From contig CAYYWZ010000064.1 of assembly GCA_964475415.1 (NCBI GenBank), forward strand, positions 1 through 22,519: a stretch of DNA of 22,519 nt, in the 5' to 3' direction. A model generated the notes under the pieces. That model was not told the DNA's origin and searched no databases. It was given only the letters and a program-made list of their open reading frames with translations. This stretch comes from CALCMJ01 sp964475415 (GTDB lineage Bacteria > Bacteroidota > Bacteroidia > Chitinophagales > Saprospiraceae). Below, piece by piece: positions 15,737 to 22,519 of the stretch (position 1 is the first letter of the stretch; every line of letters begins with the position of its first letter). Position numbers and translations under genes: made by a program.

Positions 15737-16978
15737 ATGAGGAGAGTTGTAATTACAGGTTTAGGAGCACTTACTCCTATAGGAAATACATTTGCAGAGT
15801 ATAAAAAAAATCTGCTTAATGGTGTTAGCGGCGCTGGTGAAATCACAAGATTCGATGCTGCCGCCTTCAAAACACGGTTTGCATGTGAGGTTAAAAACTT
15901 CAATGTAGAGGATCATATGCATAGAAAAGAAGCCAGAAGATTAGACCCATTTACACAATACGCACTTATCGTAGCTGATGAAGCTATGAAGGATAGTGGC
16001 ATAGATCTAGAAAAAATAAATCCAACTAGGGCCGGTGTTATCTGGGGAAGTGGAATCGGAGGATTCGAAACCATAGAAGCAGATATTACTGAAGCAGCAC
16101 TTAATCCTGCTGTTCCGAGATATAGTCCCTTTCTTATACCCAAGCTTATCGCTGATATCGCTCCTGGACATATCTCTATAAAATTTGGATTCAAAGGAAT
16201 CAACTATGCAACCGTATCTGCTTGTGCTTCCTCTTCTCATGCTATTATAAATGCAACAGATTATATCCGACTAGGCAGAGCTGATATTATTATCTCTGGT
16301 GGATCAGAGGCTGCAGTGACAAAAGCAGGTATAGGAGGTTTTTCTTCTATGAAAGCTTTATCACAAAGGAATGATGATCCTACAACGGCTTCAAGACCTT
16401 TTGACAAAGATAGAGATGGGTTTGTCTTAGGAGAAGGAGCAGGAGCACTTATCCTAGAAGAATACGAACATGCTGTCAAGAGAGGAGCTAAAATATATGC
16501 AGAAATAGTAGGCGTAGGCATGAATGCTGATGCGCATCACATTACTGCCCCTCATCCAGAAGGTGAAGGAGCGATGAATGTGATGAAACTAGCAATAGAA
16601 GATGCCAAGATCAACAAAGAAGATATAGATTATATAAATGTGCATGGGACATCTACACCACTAGGAGATGTAGCAGAGACACTTGCGATACAGAAAGTAT
16701 TCGGTGATTGCGCTTATGATCTAAATATAAGTTCGACTAAGTCTATGACAGGTCACCTTCTAGGCGCAGCTGGCGCTATCGAAGCGATTGCAGGTATTAT
16801 ATCATTACAAGAGAATGCTATACCTCCTACGATCAATCATTATACTGACGATCCAGCATTAAATGAAAAATTAAACCTGACATTTAATGAGACTCAGGAA
16901 AGAAAAGTTAATTTTGTAATTAGTAACACGTTCGGTTTCGGGGGACATAATACAACTGTTATATTAAAACGGTATTAA
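15737..16978 (+). CDS. fabF: 3-oxoacyl-[acyl-carrier-protein] synthase II
   Basis: 413 residues, the standard KAS II length. It condenses malonyl-ACP with acyl-ACP to lengthen fatty acids. The catalytic triad is complete: Cys163 in TVSACASSSHAI, His303 in NVHGTSTPLGD and His340 in SMTGHLLGAAGA, at the same numbers as E. coli FabF. The glycine-rich end FGFGGHNTTVILKRY is intact. It follows acpP and is 15 nt ahead of rnc. Confidence 0.97.
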   Translation: MRRVVITGLGALTPIGNTFAEYKKNLLNGVSGAGEITRFDAAAFKTRFACEVKNFNVEDHMHRKEARRLDPFTQYALIVADEAMKDSGIDLEKINPTRAGVIWGSGIGGFETIEADITEAALNPAVPRYSPFLIPKLIADIAPGHISIKFGFKGINYATVSACASSSHAIINATDYIRLGRADIIISGGSEAAVTKAGIGGFSSMKALSQRNDDPTTASRPFDKDRDGFVLGEGAGALILEEYEHAVKRGAKIYAEIVGVGMNADAHHITAPHPEGEGAMNVMKLAIEDAKINKEDIDYINVHGTSTPLGDVAETLAIQKVFGDCAYDLNISSTKSMTGHLLGAAGAIEAIAGIISLQENAIPPTINHYTDDPALNEKLNLTFNETQERKVNFVISNTFGFGGHNTTVILKRY

Positions 16979-16993
16979 GAGACTGAATGTAAT

Positions 16994-17710
16994 TTGATAA
17001 AAGAAGCTTACAATTATTATTTCTCTAGCGAGAAAGATCTTGCCAGAAGGCTACACGAAACGCTCGGTTTCGTACCTAGAGACCTATACCTATTTAAAAG
17101 GGCTTTCTACCATAAGTCCATGAATAACATAGAGTCCAAAACATTAAATGGAAATAACGAAAGACTAGAATATCTAGGAGATGCTATCCTCTCTACTGTT
17201 GTTGCAGAGTACTTATATAAAAAGTATCCCAATAGAGATGAAGGTTTTCTAACCAAGATGCGTTCTAAGATTGTCAAGAGACAGACCCTTAATAAGATTG
17301 CTGACAAGATGGGTCTCGATGTTATCCTTAAGCAATATGCTCAGGGGAAACTCAGTAATTCTATGCTTGGCAACGCTTTCGAAGCACTTATAGGAGCCAT
17401 CTATCTAGAGATGGGTTATGAGGGTACTAGAGATTATGTTATCTCTCATATACTTATGAAGTATCTAGACATTCATGAGTTAGAAAGTAAAGATGATAAT
17501 TACAAAAGCAAGTTACTAGAATGGTGTCAGAAAAATGATAAGGTTATAGATTTTAAACTTTTACAGAAATTTAAATTTGATAAGAGAGATAGGTTCAAAG
17601 TTGCCGTACAGATCAATGGAAAGCAAATAGCTATTGCCGAGGATTTCAATAAAAAATCTGCAGAACAGCAAGCATCTTCACAGGCAATAAAAAAACTTAA
17701 TATAAGCTAA
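16994..17710 (+). CDS. rnc: Ribonuclease III
   Basis: 238 residues. It cuts double-stranded RNA, including rRNA precursors. The nuclease signature NERLEYLGDAIL and the second catalytic patch GNAFEALIGAIYLEMGY are present in the N-terminal domain (about 20-165). A double-stranded-RNA-binding domain follows (about 168-238, YKSKLLEWCQKN ... SAEQQASSQAIKKL). The start is a TTG at 16994; the only nearby ATG (16987) runs straight into a stop. It lies in the same operon as fabF (15-nt gap) and the next gene (3-nt gap). Confidence 0.95.
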   Translation: MIKEAYNYYFSSEKDLARRLHETLGFVPRDLYLFKRAFYHKSMNNIESKTLNGNNERLEYLGDAILSTVVAEYLYKKYPNRDEGFLTKMRSKIVKRQTLNKIADKMGLDVILKQYAQGKLSNSMLGNAFEALIGAIYLEMGYEGTRDYVISHILMKYLDIHELESKDDNYKSKLLEWCQKNDKVIDFKLLQKFKFDKRDRFKVAVQINGKQIAIAEDFNKKSAEQQASSQAIKKLNIS

Positions 17711-17713
17711 GCA

Positions 17714-18928
17714 ATGGATTCACTTACACAGATTGTTCTTGGTGCTGCGGTAGGAGAAGTGTGCTTAGGTAAAAAAATAGGTAATAGAGCTATGCTATGG
17801 GGTGCCATAGGAGGAACAATCCCGGATCTAGATGTCCTTGCTAATGGATTTCTAGGAGAAGCAGAAGCCCTAGCATTTCACAGAGGTATTTCTCATTCCA
17901 TATTTTTCGCCGTTGTTATGAGCTTTGTTATTGCTTGGCTTATACACAAACTATATGAAACAAAAAAAGGATATCTGCTTGAGGGTGGCCTGGCCATTCT
18001 TTTTCATACCATGATAAGTGCGATACTTTGTTTTATTATTTACACTATTGCAGGTCCTATTGGTGCGTTTATAGGAATACTATTTGCAATATTTTTCTAC
18101 ATCTATGGATTACATAAGCTATGGAAGGATTATTTTTTTGTTCGAGTAGTAGATAAGCCATCACTTAGAGAATGGCAGTTCATGATGTTCATGGCATTAA
18201 TTACACATCCTCTTCTGGACTGTTTTACCTCTTACGGCACGCAATTATTTGCTCCTTTTTCTAATTACAGAGTAGCATTCAATAATATCTCGGTTGCTGA
18301 CCCAGCCTATACTCTACCCTTTCTTATTTGTTTAATCATCGTTTCTTTTATTTACAGAACAATTAGATTGCGCCGCATCATTATATCAATCGGATTTGTG
18401 CTCAGTAGCGTATACATGTTGTTTACACTTGTAAATATGCAGCGTGTAAAAAAGGTAATGAGCAATACCCTAGCAGAACAAAATATATCTTATAAAAAAT
18501 CTAGAGTAAGTCCATCAATACTAAGTAATGTGCTATGGACAGGAGCAGCAGAAACGGATAGTTTTTTCTTCCAAGGACTCTATTCACAATTTGATAAAAA
18601 GAAAAACTTTAAACTTACACCTATACCTAAAAATCATCAGCTTATCGCCGATGCAAAAGAAGATGATAAGACCATAAATATTCTTAAATGGTTTTCTGAT
18701 GGATACTACACAGTACTAAGGAGATCAGATGGGAAATTACAATTTAATGATATGCGTTTTGGCACATTTAATGGTGTCGATTATGGCGAGGATGATTATG
18801 TGTTCAGGTTTACCTTAGAAAAACAAGAGGACGGCTACTATAGGATGCTAGACTCCAAAGGCGGTCCTAAGCGAGGCTCTGAAGACCAGATGGCTTCTCA
18901 GTTGTGGGTAAGAATTAAGGGAATTTAA
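17714..18928 (+). CDS. YdjM/DUF457-family membrane metal-dependent hydrolase
   Basis: 404 residues. The N-terminus MDSLTQIVLGAAVGEVCLGKKIGNRAMLWGAIGGTIPDLDVLAN with HRGISHSIFFA and the later LITHPLLDCFTSYGTQL are the signatures of the YdjM-type inner-membrane hydrolase family; His and Asp residues in these motifs are probable metal ligands. About five or six transmembrane segments occupy residues 50-245, followed by a soluble C-terminal domain of about 150 residues. The substrate is unknown. It is the last gene of the acpP-fabF-rnc unit and is convergent with the LURP-one-related gene, 30 nt away. Confidence 0.88.
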   Translation: MDSLTQIVLGAAVGEVCLGKKIGNRAMLWGAIGGTIPDLDVLANGFLGEAEALAFHRGISHSIFFAVVMSFVIAWLIHKLYETKKGYLLEGGLAILFHTMISAILCFIIYTIAGPIGAFIGILFAIFFYIYGLHKLWKDYFFVRVVDKPSLREWQFMMFMALITHPLLDCFTSYGTQLFAPFSNYRVAFNNISVADPAYTLPFLICLIIVSFIYRTIRLRRIIISIGFVLSSVYMLFTLVNMQRVKKVMSNTLAEQNISYKKSRVSPSILSNVLWTGAAETDSFFFQGLYSQFDKKKNFKLTPIPKNHQLIADAKEDDKTINILKWFSDGYYTVLRRSDGKLQFNDMRFGTFNGVDYGEDDYVFRFTLEKQEDGYYRMLDSKGGPKRGSEDQMASQLWVRIKGI

Positions 18929-18958
18929 AATTTTACAATGCCTGCTTTACTCAGGAAT

Positions 18959-19453
18959 TTATGAACTTTCCATGTCCTTTATAATATCTATACAAACTAC
19001 GATGGCTAAGATAATGCCATAGTCCCACTCACTATCTAATGCTACGCCATAGGTGTCATTAAATGATACAATCCTAGCTCTCGAAACTCTGGCAATTTCT
19101 TTATCTCTAGCAAAGAAGGTGTAATTACTTTTCATTATATTCCCCTTGACAGAAATCTTACCATAACTTTTTGTGTGGACATGGAAATCACTTCCGCTAA
19201 AGGTAAACTGCTTAGAAATAATTGCTTCCACTATATCTCCATTAAATATTTGAAATTTACTACTGAAAAAACTTTCTCTTTGAATGCGGTAATTTAGTCC
19301 TGGATAATCAACAAATCTGAAAAACATCTTCTGAACTGCAGACATGGATTTACTCTCTACTTTGACAACTACTCTACCTGTTTCGTCTTTGATATTATAA
19401 TCTCTTACGAAAAAGCCCTTGTTTTCTTCTATGACAAATTTCAAAAAATCCAT
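18959..19453 (-). CDS. LURP-one-related (LOR) family protein
   Basis: 164 residues, cytoplasmic. The arrangement of short beta strands (FFVRDYNIKDETGRVVVKVES ... FQIFNGDIVEAI ... YGKISVKGNIMKSNYTFFARDKEIARVSRA) and the terminal helix after YGVALDSEWDYGIILAIVVCIDII fit the LOR/tubby-like fold. The biochemical role of bacterial LOR proteins is unknown. It is the last gene of the accA-dapA operon, 12 nt after dapA. Confidence 0.72.
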   Translation of the reverse strand: MDFLKFVIEENKGFFVRDYNIKDETGRVVVKVESKSMSAVQKMFFRFVDYPGLNYRIQRESFFSSKFQIFNGDIVEAIISKQFTFSGSDFHVHTKSYGKISVKGNIMKSNYTFFARDKEIARVSRARIVSFNDTYGVALDSEWDYGIILAIVVCIDIIKDMESS

Positions 19454-19465
19454 AAATCAAGTCTA

Positions 19466-20356
19466 TTACTCTTGCACCATTTTTTGTACTAGCCCAGCTA
19501 GTTTATTATAATTTTCTTCATTCATATTACACAAGGGCAATCTTACTTCGTTTGTACAAATATCTAACTGCTCTAAAGCTGACTTAATTCCGACAGGATT
19601 ACCCTCTATATATAACCACTTATGCAGATCGTAGGTCTTATAATTCCATAACCTTGCTTGCACAAAGTTCTCCTCTCTTGCTAATCTTATCATCGTAGAA
19701 AACTCCAGAGGAAATGCATTAGCTATCACAGAGATAACACCTTCGCCTCCACATGCAATCATTGGCAATGCTACTTCATCATCTCCAGATGTAACAATAA
19801 ATCCTTTTGGTCTATTTTTGATAATTCTTGTAGCTTGGATAAGATCTCCAGAAGCTTCTTTGATTCCTATAAAATTAGTAGAGGCCTCAGCGAGTCTGAT
19901 TGTTGTGCTCCATTCGATATTAGACTTAGTCCTACCCGGAACATTATATATCATTATAGGAACAGGTGAGGCATCTGCTAGAGCCATGTAATGTCTATAA
20001 ATTCCTTCTTGGTTTGGCTTAGAATATTCCGGGCTAGATGATAGTATCCCATCTATACCATCAAAATTATATGATTTGATTTTTTTACATAATTCTTGCG
20101 TATTCTTACCTCCGAAATTCCCTGCAAGGATAGCTTTTCTACCCTTATTTTTCTCTATTACAAAATCGAGAACTGTTCTCTGCTCTTCTTCGTTCAGTGT
20201 TGCAGATTCTCCTGTAGAACCTAGAGGAACGAGAAATTCCACTTGCCCTTTTATAACATGTTCTATTAGCTTCTCTAAGGCTGGAAAATCTATCTCATTA
20301 TTTCTGAAAGGAGTTACAAGCGCTACACCTGTTCCTTCAAATTTTTCATGTCTCAT
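19466..20356 (-). CDS. dapA: 4-hydroxy-tetrahydrodipicolinate synthase
   Basis: 296 residues. It condenses pyruvate with aspartate semialdehyde in the lysine/diaminopimelate pathway. Visible residues are the Schiff-base Lys166 in FIGIKEASGD, Tyr137 and Arg142 in MIYNVPGRTKSN, Tyr111 in PEYSKP, and the GSTGE loop (46-50). The N-acetylneuraminate lyase family shares this fold, but the GSTGESATL and NVPGRT pattern favours DapA. Its start overlaps the preceding DUF6913-like gene by 11 nt, so they are translationally linked. Confidence 0.94.
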   Translation of the reverse strand: MRHEKFEGTGVALVTPFRNNEIDFPALEKLIEHVIKGQVEFLVPLGSTGESATLNEEEQRTVLDFVIEKNKGRKAILAGNFGGKNTQELCKKIKSYNFDGIDGILSSSPEYSKPNQEGIYRHYMALADASPVPIMIYNVPGRTKSNIEWSTTIRLAEASTNFIGIKEASGDLIQATRIIKNRPKGFIVTSGDDEVALPMIACGGEGVISVIANAFPLEFSTMIRLAREENFVQARLWNYKTYDLHKWLYIEGNPVGIKSALEQLDICTNEVRLPLCNMNEENYNKLAGLVQKMVQE

Positions 20357-20870
20357 AATGTATTATATCCGGGCAAAAATGCTGAATCTCTTCTAAGAGA
20401 TTTTCAGGATCTTGCCTATTATTTAAATCTATTACTATGTCAAAGTTATATTGTCCTCCATCGATGTAAGATCCTATTTTCATATTACAATTAGACCTAT
20501 GTATTATGTAGTCAAAATCTCTTCTATAGGTAAAAACAAAAGCAATCAACAAGGAATAAGGTTCTTCTATAAATTGCAATAATTTTTCGTCAGCAGGGAC
20601 CCCTTTCCAATTTATATCCTTCTCTGTATAACTATACCTATCATCACTAGGAGCATCCATCATCTGATGTCCTAAGATAAGGCTTCTATGTTCTAGTTTT
20701 TTTGATACTTTCTTATCGATAATCTTTTCTGTTTTATAAAGATCATCCTCCTGTCTACCGTCTATAAGATAGAGCACACGATTATTATTAGAATTATGAC
20801 CTTGGGTTTTCCTAGGACCTAAGTTATCCATCTCTTTTCTGAAAAAGAAATGTGAAAATCTATCCAGCAT
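20346..20870 (-). CDS. DUF6913-like hypothetical protein
   Basis: 174 residues, no signal peptide or membrane segment. It begins with a basic region (residues 1-35) followed by an alpha/beta domain with the strand VLYLIDGRQEDD and a C-terminal half with YSLLIAFVFTYRRDFDYIIHRSNCNMKIGSYIDGGQYNFDIVIDL. This resembles the Bacteroidota-restricted DUF6913 family by layout (recall only). The function is unknown. It sits between accA (4-nt gap) and dapA (11-nt overlap). Confidence 0.75.
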   Translation of the reverse strand: MLDRFSHFFFRKEMDNLGPRKTQGHNSNNNRVLYLIDGRQEDDLYKTEKIIDKKVSKKLEHRSLILGHQMMDAPSDDRYSYTEKDINWKGVPADEKLLQFIEEPYSLLIAFVFTYRRDFDYIIHRSNCNMKIGSYIDGGQYNFDIVIDLNNRQDPENLLEEIQHFCPDIIHYET

Positions 20871-20874
20871 AATG

Positions 20875-21834
20875 TTACTTTTCTACAACCTTGTAGTTTC
20901 CCATTTTTGCATACTTTTCTAACCGTTGTTGGATTCTTTGCTCTGGCTTAAGTTCAGATAGTTCTGCTATACTTTTCTTAATGTGTGATTTTAATATTTT
21001 TGCCATTTTTTCTGGATCGGCGTGAGCTCCTCCTTGTGGCTCTTTGATAATTTCGTCTATGATACCAAATTCCAGCATATGGTCAGGCGTCAACTTCAGC
21101 GCTTCTGCTGCAGTTTCTTTGTAATCCCAGCTTCTCCATAAGATTGACGAACAGGATTCAGGAGAAATTACCGAATACCAGGTATTTTCCATCATAAAGA
21201 TCCTATCTCCAAGTCCAATGCCTAGCGCCCCACCACTAGCTCCCTCTCCTATTACGTAGCATAAGATCGGAACAGTAAGTTGTGCCATCTCAAATAAATT
21301 TCTTGCTATAGCTTCGGCTTGTCCTCTTTCCTCAGCTTCTAATCCTGGATAGGCTCCTGGTGTATCTATAAGACACACCACTGGCATATTGAACCGTTCT
21401 GCAAGTTTCATGAGCCTGAGGGCCTTTCTATATCCCTCTGGATTCGCCATGCCAAAATTTCTATATTGACGCATTTTGGTATTGACTCCCTTTTGGTGAC
21501 CAATTATAACTATTGATTGGCCATTTATTCTTCCTACACCACCCACTATAGCTTTGTCATCAGCAAATGTTCTGTCGCCATGCAGTTCGATAAATTTTCT
21601 GCATATTTCATTGATATAGTAGAGGCTGTAAGGTCTTTCAGGATGTCTAGATAACTGCACACGCTGCCAACCTGTAAGGTTAGAATATATCTCCTTACTC
21701 TTGTTTTTGATCTTTACTTCTAGCTCTTTAATCTTATCACTTACATCAATATCGCCTTCTTCGGCAATTTGTTTGATCTTTTCCATTTGCTCATGGAGCT
21801 TTTCGAGCGGTTTTTCGAATTCTAGAAATACCAT
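20875..21834 (-). CDS. accA: Acetyl-CoA carboxylase carboxyltransferase subunit alpha
   Basis: 319 residues, normal length. With AccD it transfers carboxyl from biotin to acetyl-CoA, making malonyl-CoA for fatty-acid synthesis. The N-terminal LEFEKPLEKLHEQMEKI helix, ELHGDRTFADDKAIVGGVGRI, the FGMANPEGYRKALRLMKLAERFNMPVVCLIDTPGAYPG core and GEGASGGALGIGLGDRIFMMENTWYSVISPE are all present. First gene of the leftward operon accA, DUF6913-like, dapA, LOR. It complements the acpP-fabF unit that converges on this operon. Confidence 0.97.
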   Translation of the reverse strand: MVFLEFEKPLEKLHEQMEKIKQIAEEGDIDVSDKIKELEVKIKNKSKEIYSNLTGWQRVQLSRHPERPYSLYYINEICRKFIELHGDRTFADDKAIVGGVGRINGQSIVIIGHQKGVNTKMRQYRNFGMANPEGYRKALRLMKLAERFNMPVVCLIDTPGAYPGLEAEERGQAEAIARNLFEMAQLTVPILCYVIGEGASGGALGIGLGDRIFMMENTWYSVISPESCSSILWRSWDYKETAAEALKLTPDHMLEFGIIDEIIKEPQGGAHADPEKMAKILKSHIKKSIAELSELKPEQRIQQRLEKYAKMGNYKVVEK

Positions 21835-21865
21835 ATCTGGATACTGGTTAGTAATAGTTGTGCGT

Positions 21866-21873
21866 CAAAAATA
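21866..21873 (-). promoter_or_regulatory. accA -7 promoter element
   Basis: TATTTTTG on the minus strand matches TAnnTTTG exactly, 31 nt before the accA ATG. No clear -33 TTG is seen at the usual distance, so the call rests on the -7 box and its position. Confidence 0.5.
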
Positions 21874-21933
21874 GCATTTCAATGGCTGTCATGTAGAAAA
21901 ATGACATTTATTTTTAAATTTTAATTTAAAATA

Positions 21934-21964
21934 TTGTGAATCTTCGAAATGCTTTTTACTTTTG
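21934..21964 (+). promoter_or_regulatory. Promoter of the tRNA-Asp locus
   Basis: TTG at 21934-21936 and TACTTTTG at 21957-21964, spaced by 20 nt, match the -33/-7 pattern. Transcription from about 21971 would cross the tRNA fragment at 22071 and the hairpin spacer before reaching tRNA-Asp at 22239. The intervening 21965-22048 holds no gene. Confidence 0.6.
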
Positions 21965-22048
21965 TCGCGCTCTAAGATTTACTTGAAGTAGTAAATTATG
22001 CAATTAAAGATATATTTAATAGTATCTTGTCGAAGCAAACTGCAATCA

Positions 22049-22092
22049 AAAAATACTACCAAAGATAAATGGTTCGGTAGTTCAGTTGGTTA
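22049..22092 (+). repeat. 44-nt direct repeat, upstream copy with 5' tRNA-Asp fragment
   Basis: Identical to 22217-22260. It covers 22 nt of leader (TACTACCAAAGATAAAT and preceding A-run) and the first 22 nt of tRNA-Asp (22071-22092). After 22092 it departs from the tRNA sequence, so this is a 5' tRNA fragment, not a functional tRNA. The two copies are 168 nt apart. Confidence 0.92.
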
Positions 22093-22115
22093 TGATGATC
22101 AACTGGTCCGCAGGA

Positions 22116-22139
22116 AAAGAGTGAAAGATTTCACTCTTT
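22116..22139. repeat. Perfect hairpin in the tRNA-Asp spacer
   Basis: 11-nt arms (22116-22126 and 22129-22139) around a 2-nt centre, with no T-tract directly after it on the plus strand beyond three T. It lies between the tRNA fragment and the intact tRNA-Asp. Together with the hairpin at 22150-22169 it makes a two-stem element, read on the minus strand as small-loop hairpin second. Confidence 0.75.
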
Positions 22140-22149
22140 AAGGAGTGAA

Positions 22150-22169
22150 CTGCAAACAACGGCTTGCAG
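22150..22169 (-). repeat. Hairpin element with conserved GCCGTTGT loop, copy 1
   Basis: On the minus strand a 6-bp stem CTGCAA/TTGCAG encloses the loop GCCGTTGT (22156-22163). The same eight-base loop occurs at 22407-22414 on the plus strand in a different stem. Upstream bases GCTCT are also shared. Confidence 0.6.
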
Positions 22170-22216
22170 AGTAGAGCGCAGGTATTCTTTGGATATTTAT
22201 GCTCGCTACAAAAATT

Positions 22217-22260
22217 AAAAATACTACCAAAGATAAATGGTTCGGTAGTTCAGTTGGTTA
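22217..22260 (+). repeat. 44-nt direct repeat, downstream copy entering tRNA-Asp
   Basis: Second copy of the repeat at 22049-22092, continuing here into the complete tRNA-Asp. Confidence 0.92.
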
Positions 22261-22312
22261 GAATACCTGCCTGTCACGCAGGGGGTCGCGGGTTCGAGTC
22301 CCGTCCGGACCG
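22239..22312 (+). tRNA. tRNA-Asp (GTC)
   Basis: 74-nt cloverleaf without encoded CCA. Acceptor stem GGTTCGG pairs with CCGGACC (one G-T wobble), and the discriminator is G. The D-arm TAGTTCAGTTGGTTAGA, anticodon stem CCTGC/GCAGG with loop CTGTCAC (anticodon GTC) and T-arm GCGGG-TTCGAGT-CCCGT are all intact. It is followed by its own hairpin terminator. Confidence 0.97.
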
Positions 22313-22316
22313 CTTT

Positions 22317-22345
22317 AAAGCTCAGTAGAAATACTGGGCTTTTTT
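22317..22345 (+). terminator. Terminator of tRNA-Asp
   Basis: 11-bp stem (22317-22327 with 22332-22342, one G-T pair) with a GAAA tetraloop, followed by a T-run to 22345. A decayed relative of this hairpin lies at about 22471-22497. Confidence 0.9.
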
Positions 22346-22401
22346 GCTTTATACTATATTCATAATTCATATTAGCAGGACGAGACTCGAAGCTCTCCCG
22401 T

Positions 22402-22456
22402 CCGAAGCCGTTGTTTCGGTTCCTTTTCTTTTAACAGACTTTGGTCTGTTAAATCA
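22402..22456 (+). repeat. Hairpin element with conserved GCCGTTGT loop, copy 2
   Basis: First stem CCGAA/TTCGG (22402-22406, 22415-22419) around GCCGTTGT, then a pyrimidine-rich stretch, then a second 9-bp hairpin TTAACAGAC/GTCTGTTAA with TTTG loop ending near 22452. The two-hairpin layout mirrors the spacer element at 22116-22169 read on the minus strand, but with different stem sequences. Confidence 0.55.
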
Positions 22457-22459
22457 CTT

Positions 22460-22497
22460 CTGAACCACTTTAAATCTCATTAGAAATACCGTGCTTT
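22460..22497 (+). pseudogene. Decayed copy of tRNA-Asp 3' end and terminator
   Basis: The stretch CTGAACCACTTTAAA followed by a TCTCATTAGAAATACCGTGCTTTTT segment aligns with the end of tRNA-Asp and its terminator (22305-22345): the same CTTTAAA, TAGAAATAC and GCTTTTT blocks with scattered substitutions. Several stem positions no longer pair. It is best read as a remnant of another tRNA-Asp unit. Confidence 0.6.
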
Positions 22498-22519
22498 TTG
22501 ATCTTTATACTTTAATAGT

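Noticed and set aside
22376..22400. Third copy of the 26-nt palindromic repeat (TTAGCAG-GACGAG similarity)
   Set aside because: Only the first dozen bases resemble the other copies, an extra base is needed, and the arms do not pair in the same way.

Overview
This window looks like the chromosome of a Bacteroidota member, most likely Saprospiria-like (inference). The DNA is AT-rich. Promoters fit the Bacteroidota -33 TTG / -7 TAnnTTTG pattern, and starts lack strong Shine-Dalgarno sequences. A type IX secretion (T9SS) type A sorting domain, a DUF4292 lipoprotein, a DUF6913-like protein and the acpP-fabF-rnc order all fit that phylum. Most of the window is ordinary housekeeping sequence; the unusual material lies in four intergenic or decayed zones.

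Layout. 1-735: a secreted protein made of two near-identical cupredoxin-like repeats, read leftward, with its own promoter and a strong terminator. 736-1202: no gene, but one palindromic repeat. 1203-5614: a leftward operon of three secreted amidohydrolase-family proteins, of which only the middle one keeps a full set of metal ligands. 5615-7478: a degraded zone with a GC-rich island, two adjacent leftward pseudogenes of secreted proteins (one fibronectin-III-like with a nonsense codon and a frameshift, one with a T9SS domain and a frameshift), short tandem repeats and a second copy of the palindromic repeat. 7479-7859: a small rightward four-helix membrane protein.

7872-15135: a compact leftward run, transcribed in the order pyruvate kinase, TPR protein, DUF4292 lipoprotein, EnvC-like degenerate M23 protein, HflX GTPase, M29 aminopeptidase. 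The envelope genes in the middle probably act together (inference). 15397-18928 rightward: acpP, ended by a hairpin terminator whose T-tract overlaps a candidate fabF promoter, then fabF, rnc and a YdjM-like membrane hydrolase. 18959-21834 leftward: accA, a DUF6913-like gene, dapA and a LURP-one-related gene. acpP, fabF and accA together supply fatty-acid synthesis.

21835-22519: a tRNA-Asp(GTC) locus. A promoter drives first a 5' fragment of tRNA-Asp, then a spacer with two hairpins, then the intact tRNA and its terminator, then an inverted relative of the spacer element, and finally a decayed copy of the tRNA 3' end plus terminator. The two hairpin elements share an identical 8-nt loop but have different, still paired stems. 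This and the two 26-nt palindromes with compensatory stem changes are the best candidates for undescribed structured elements.
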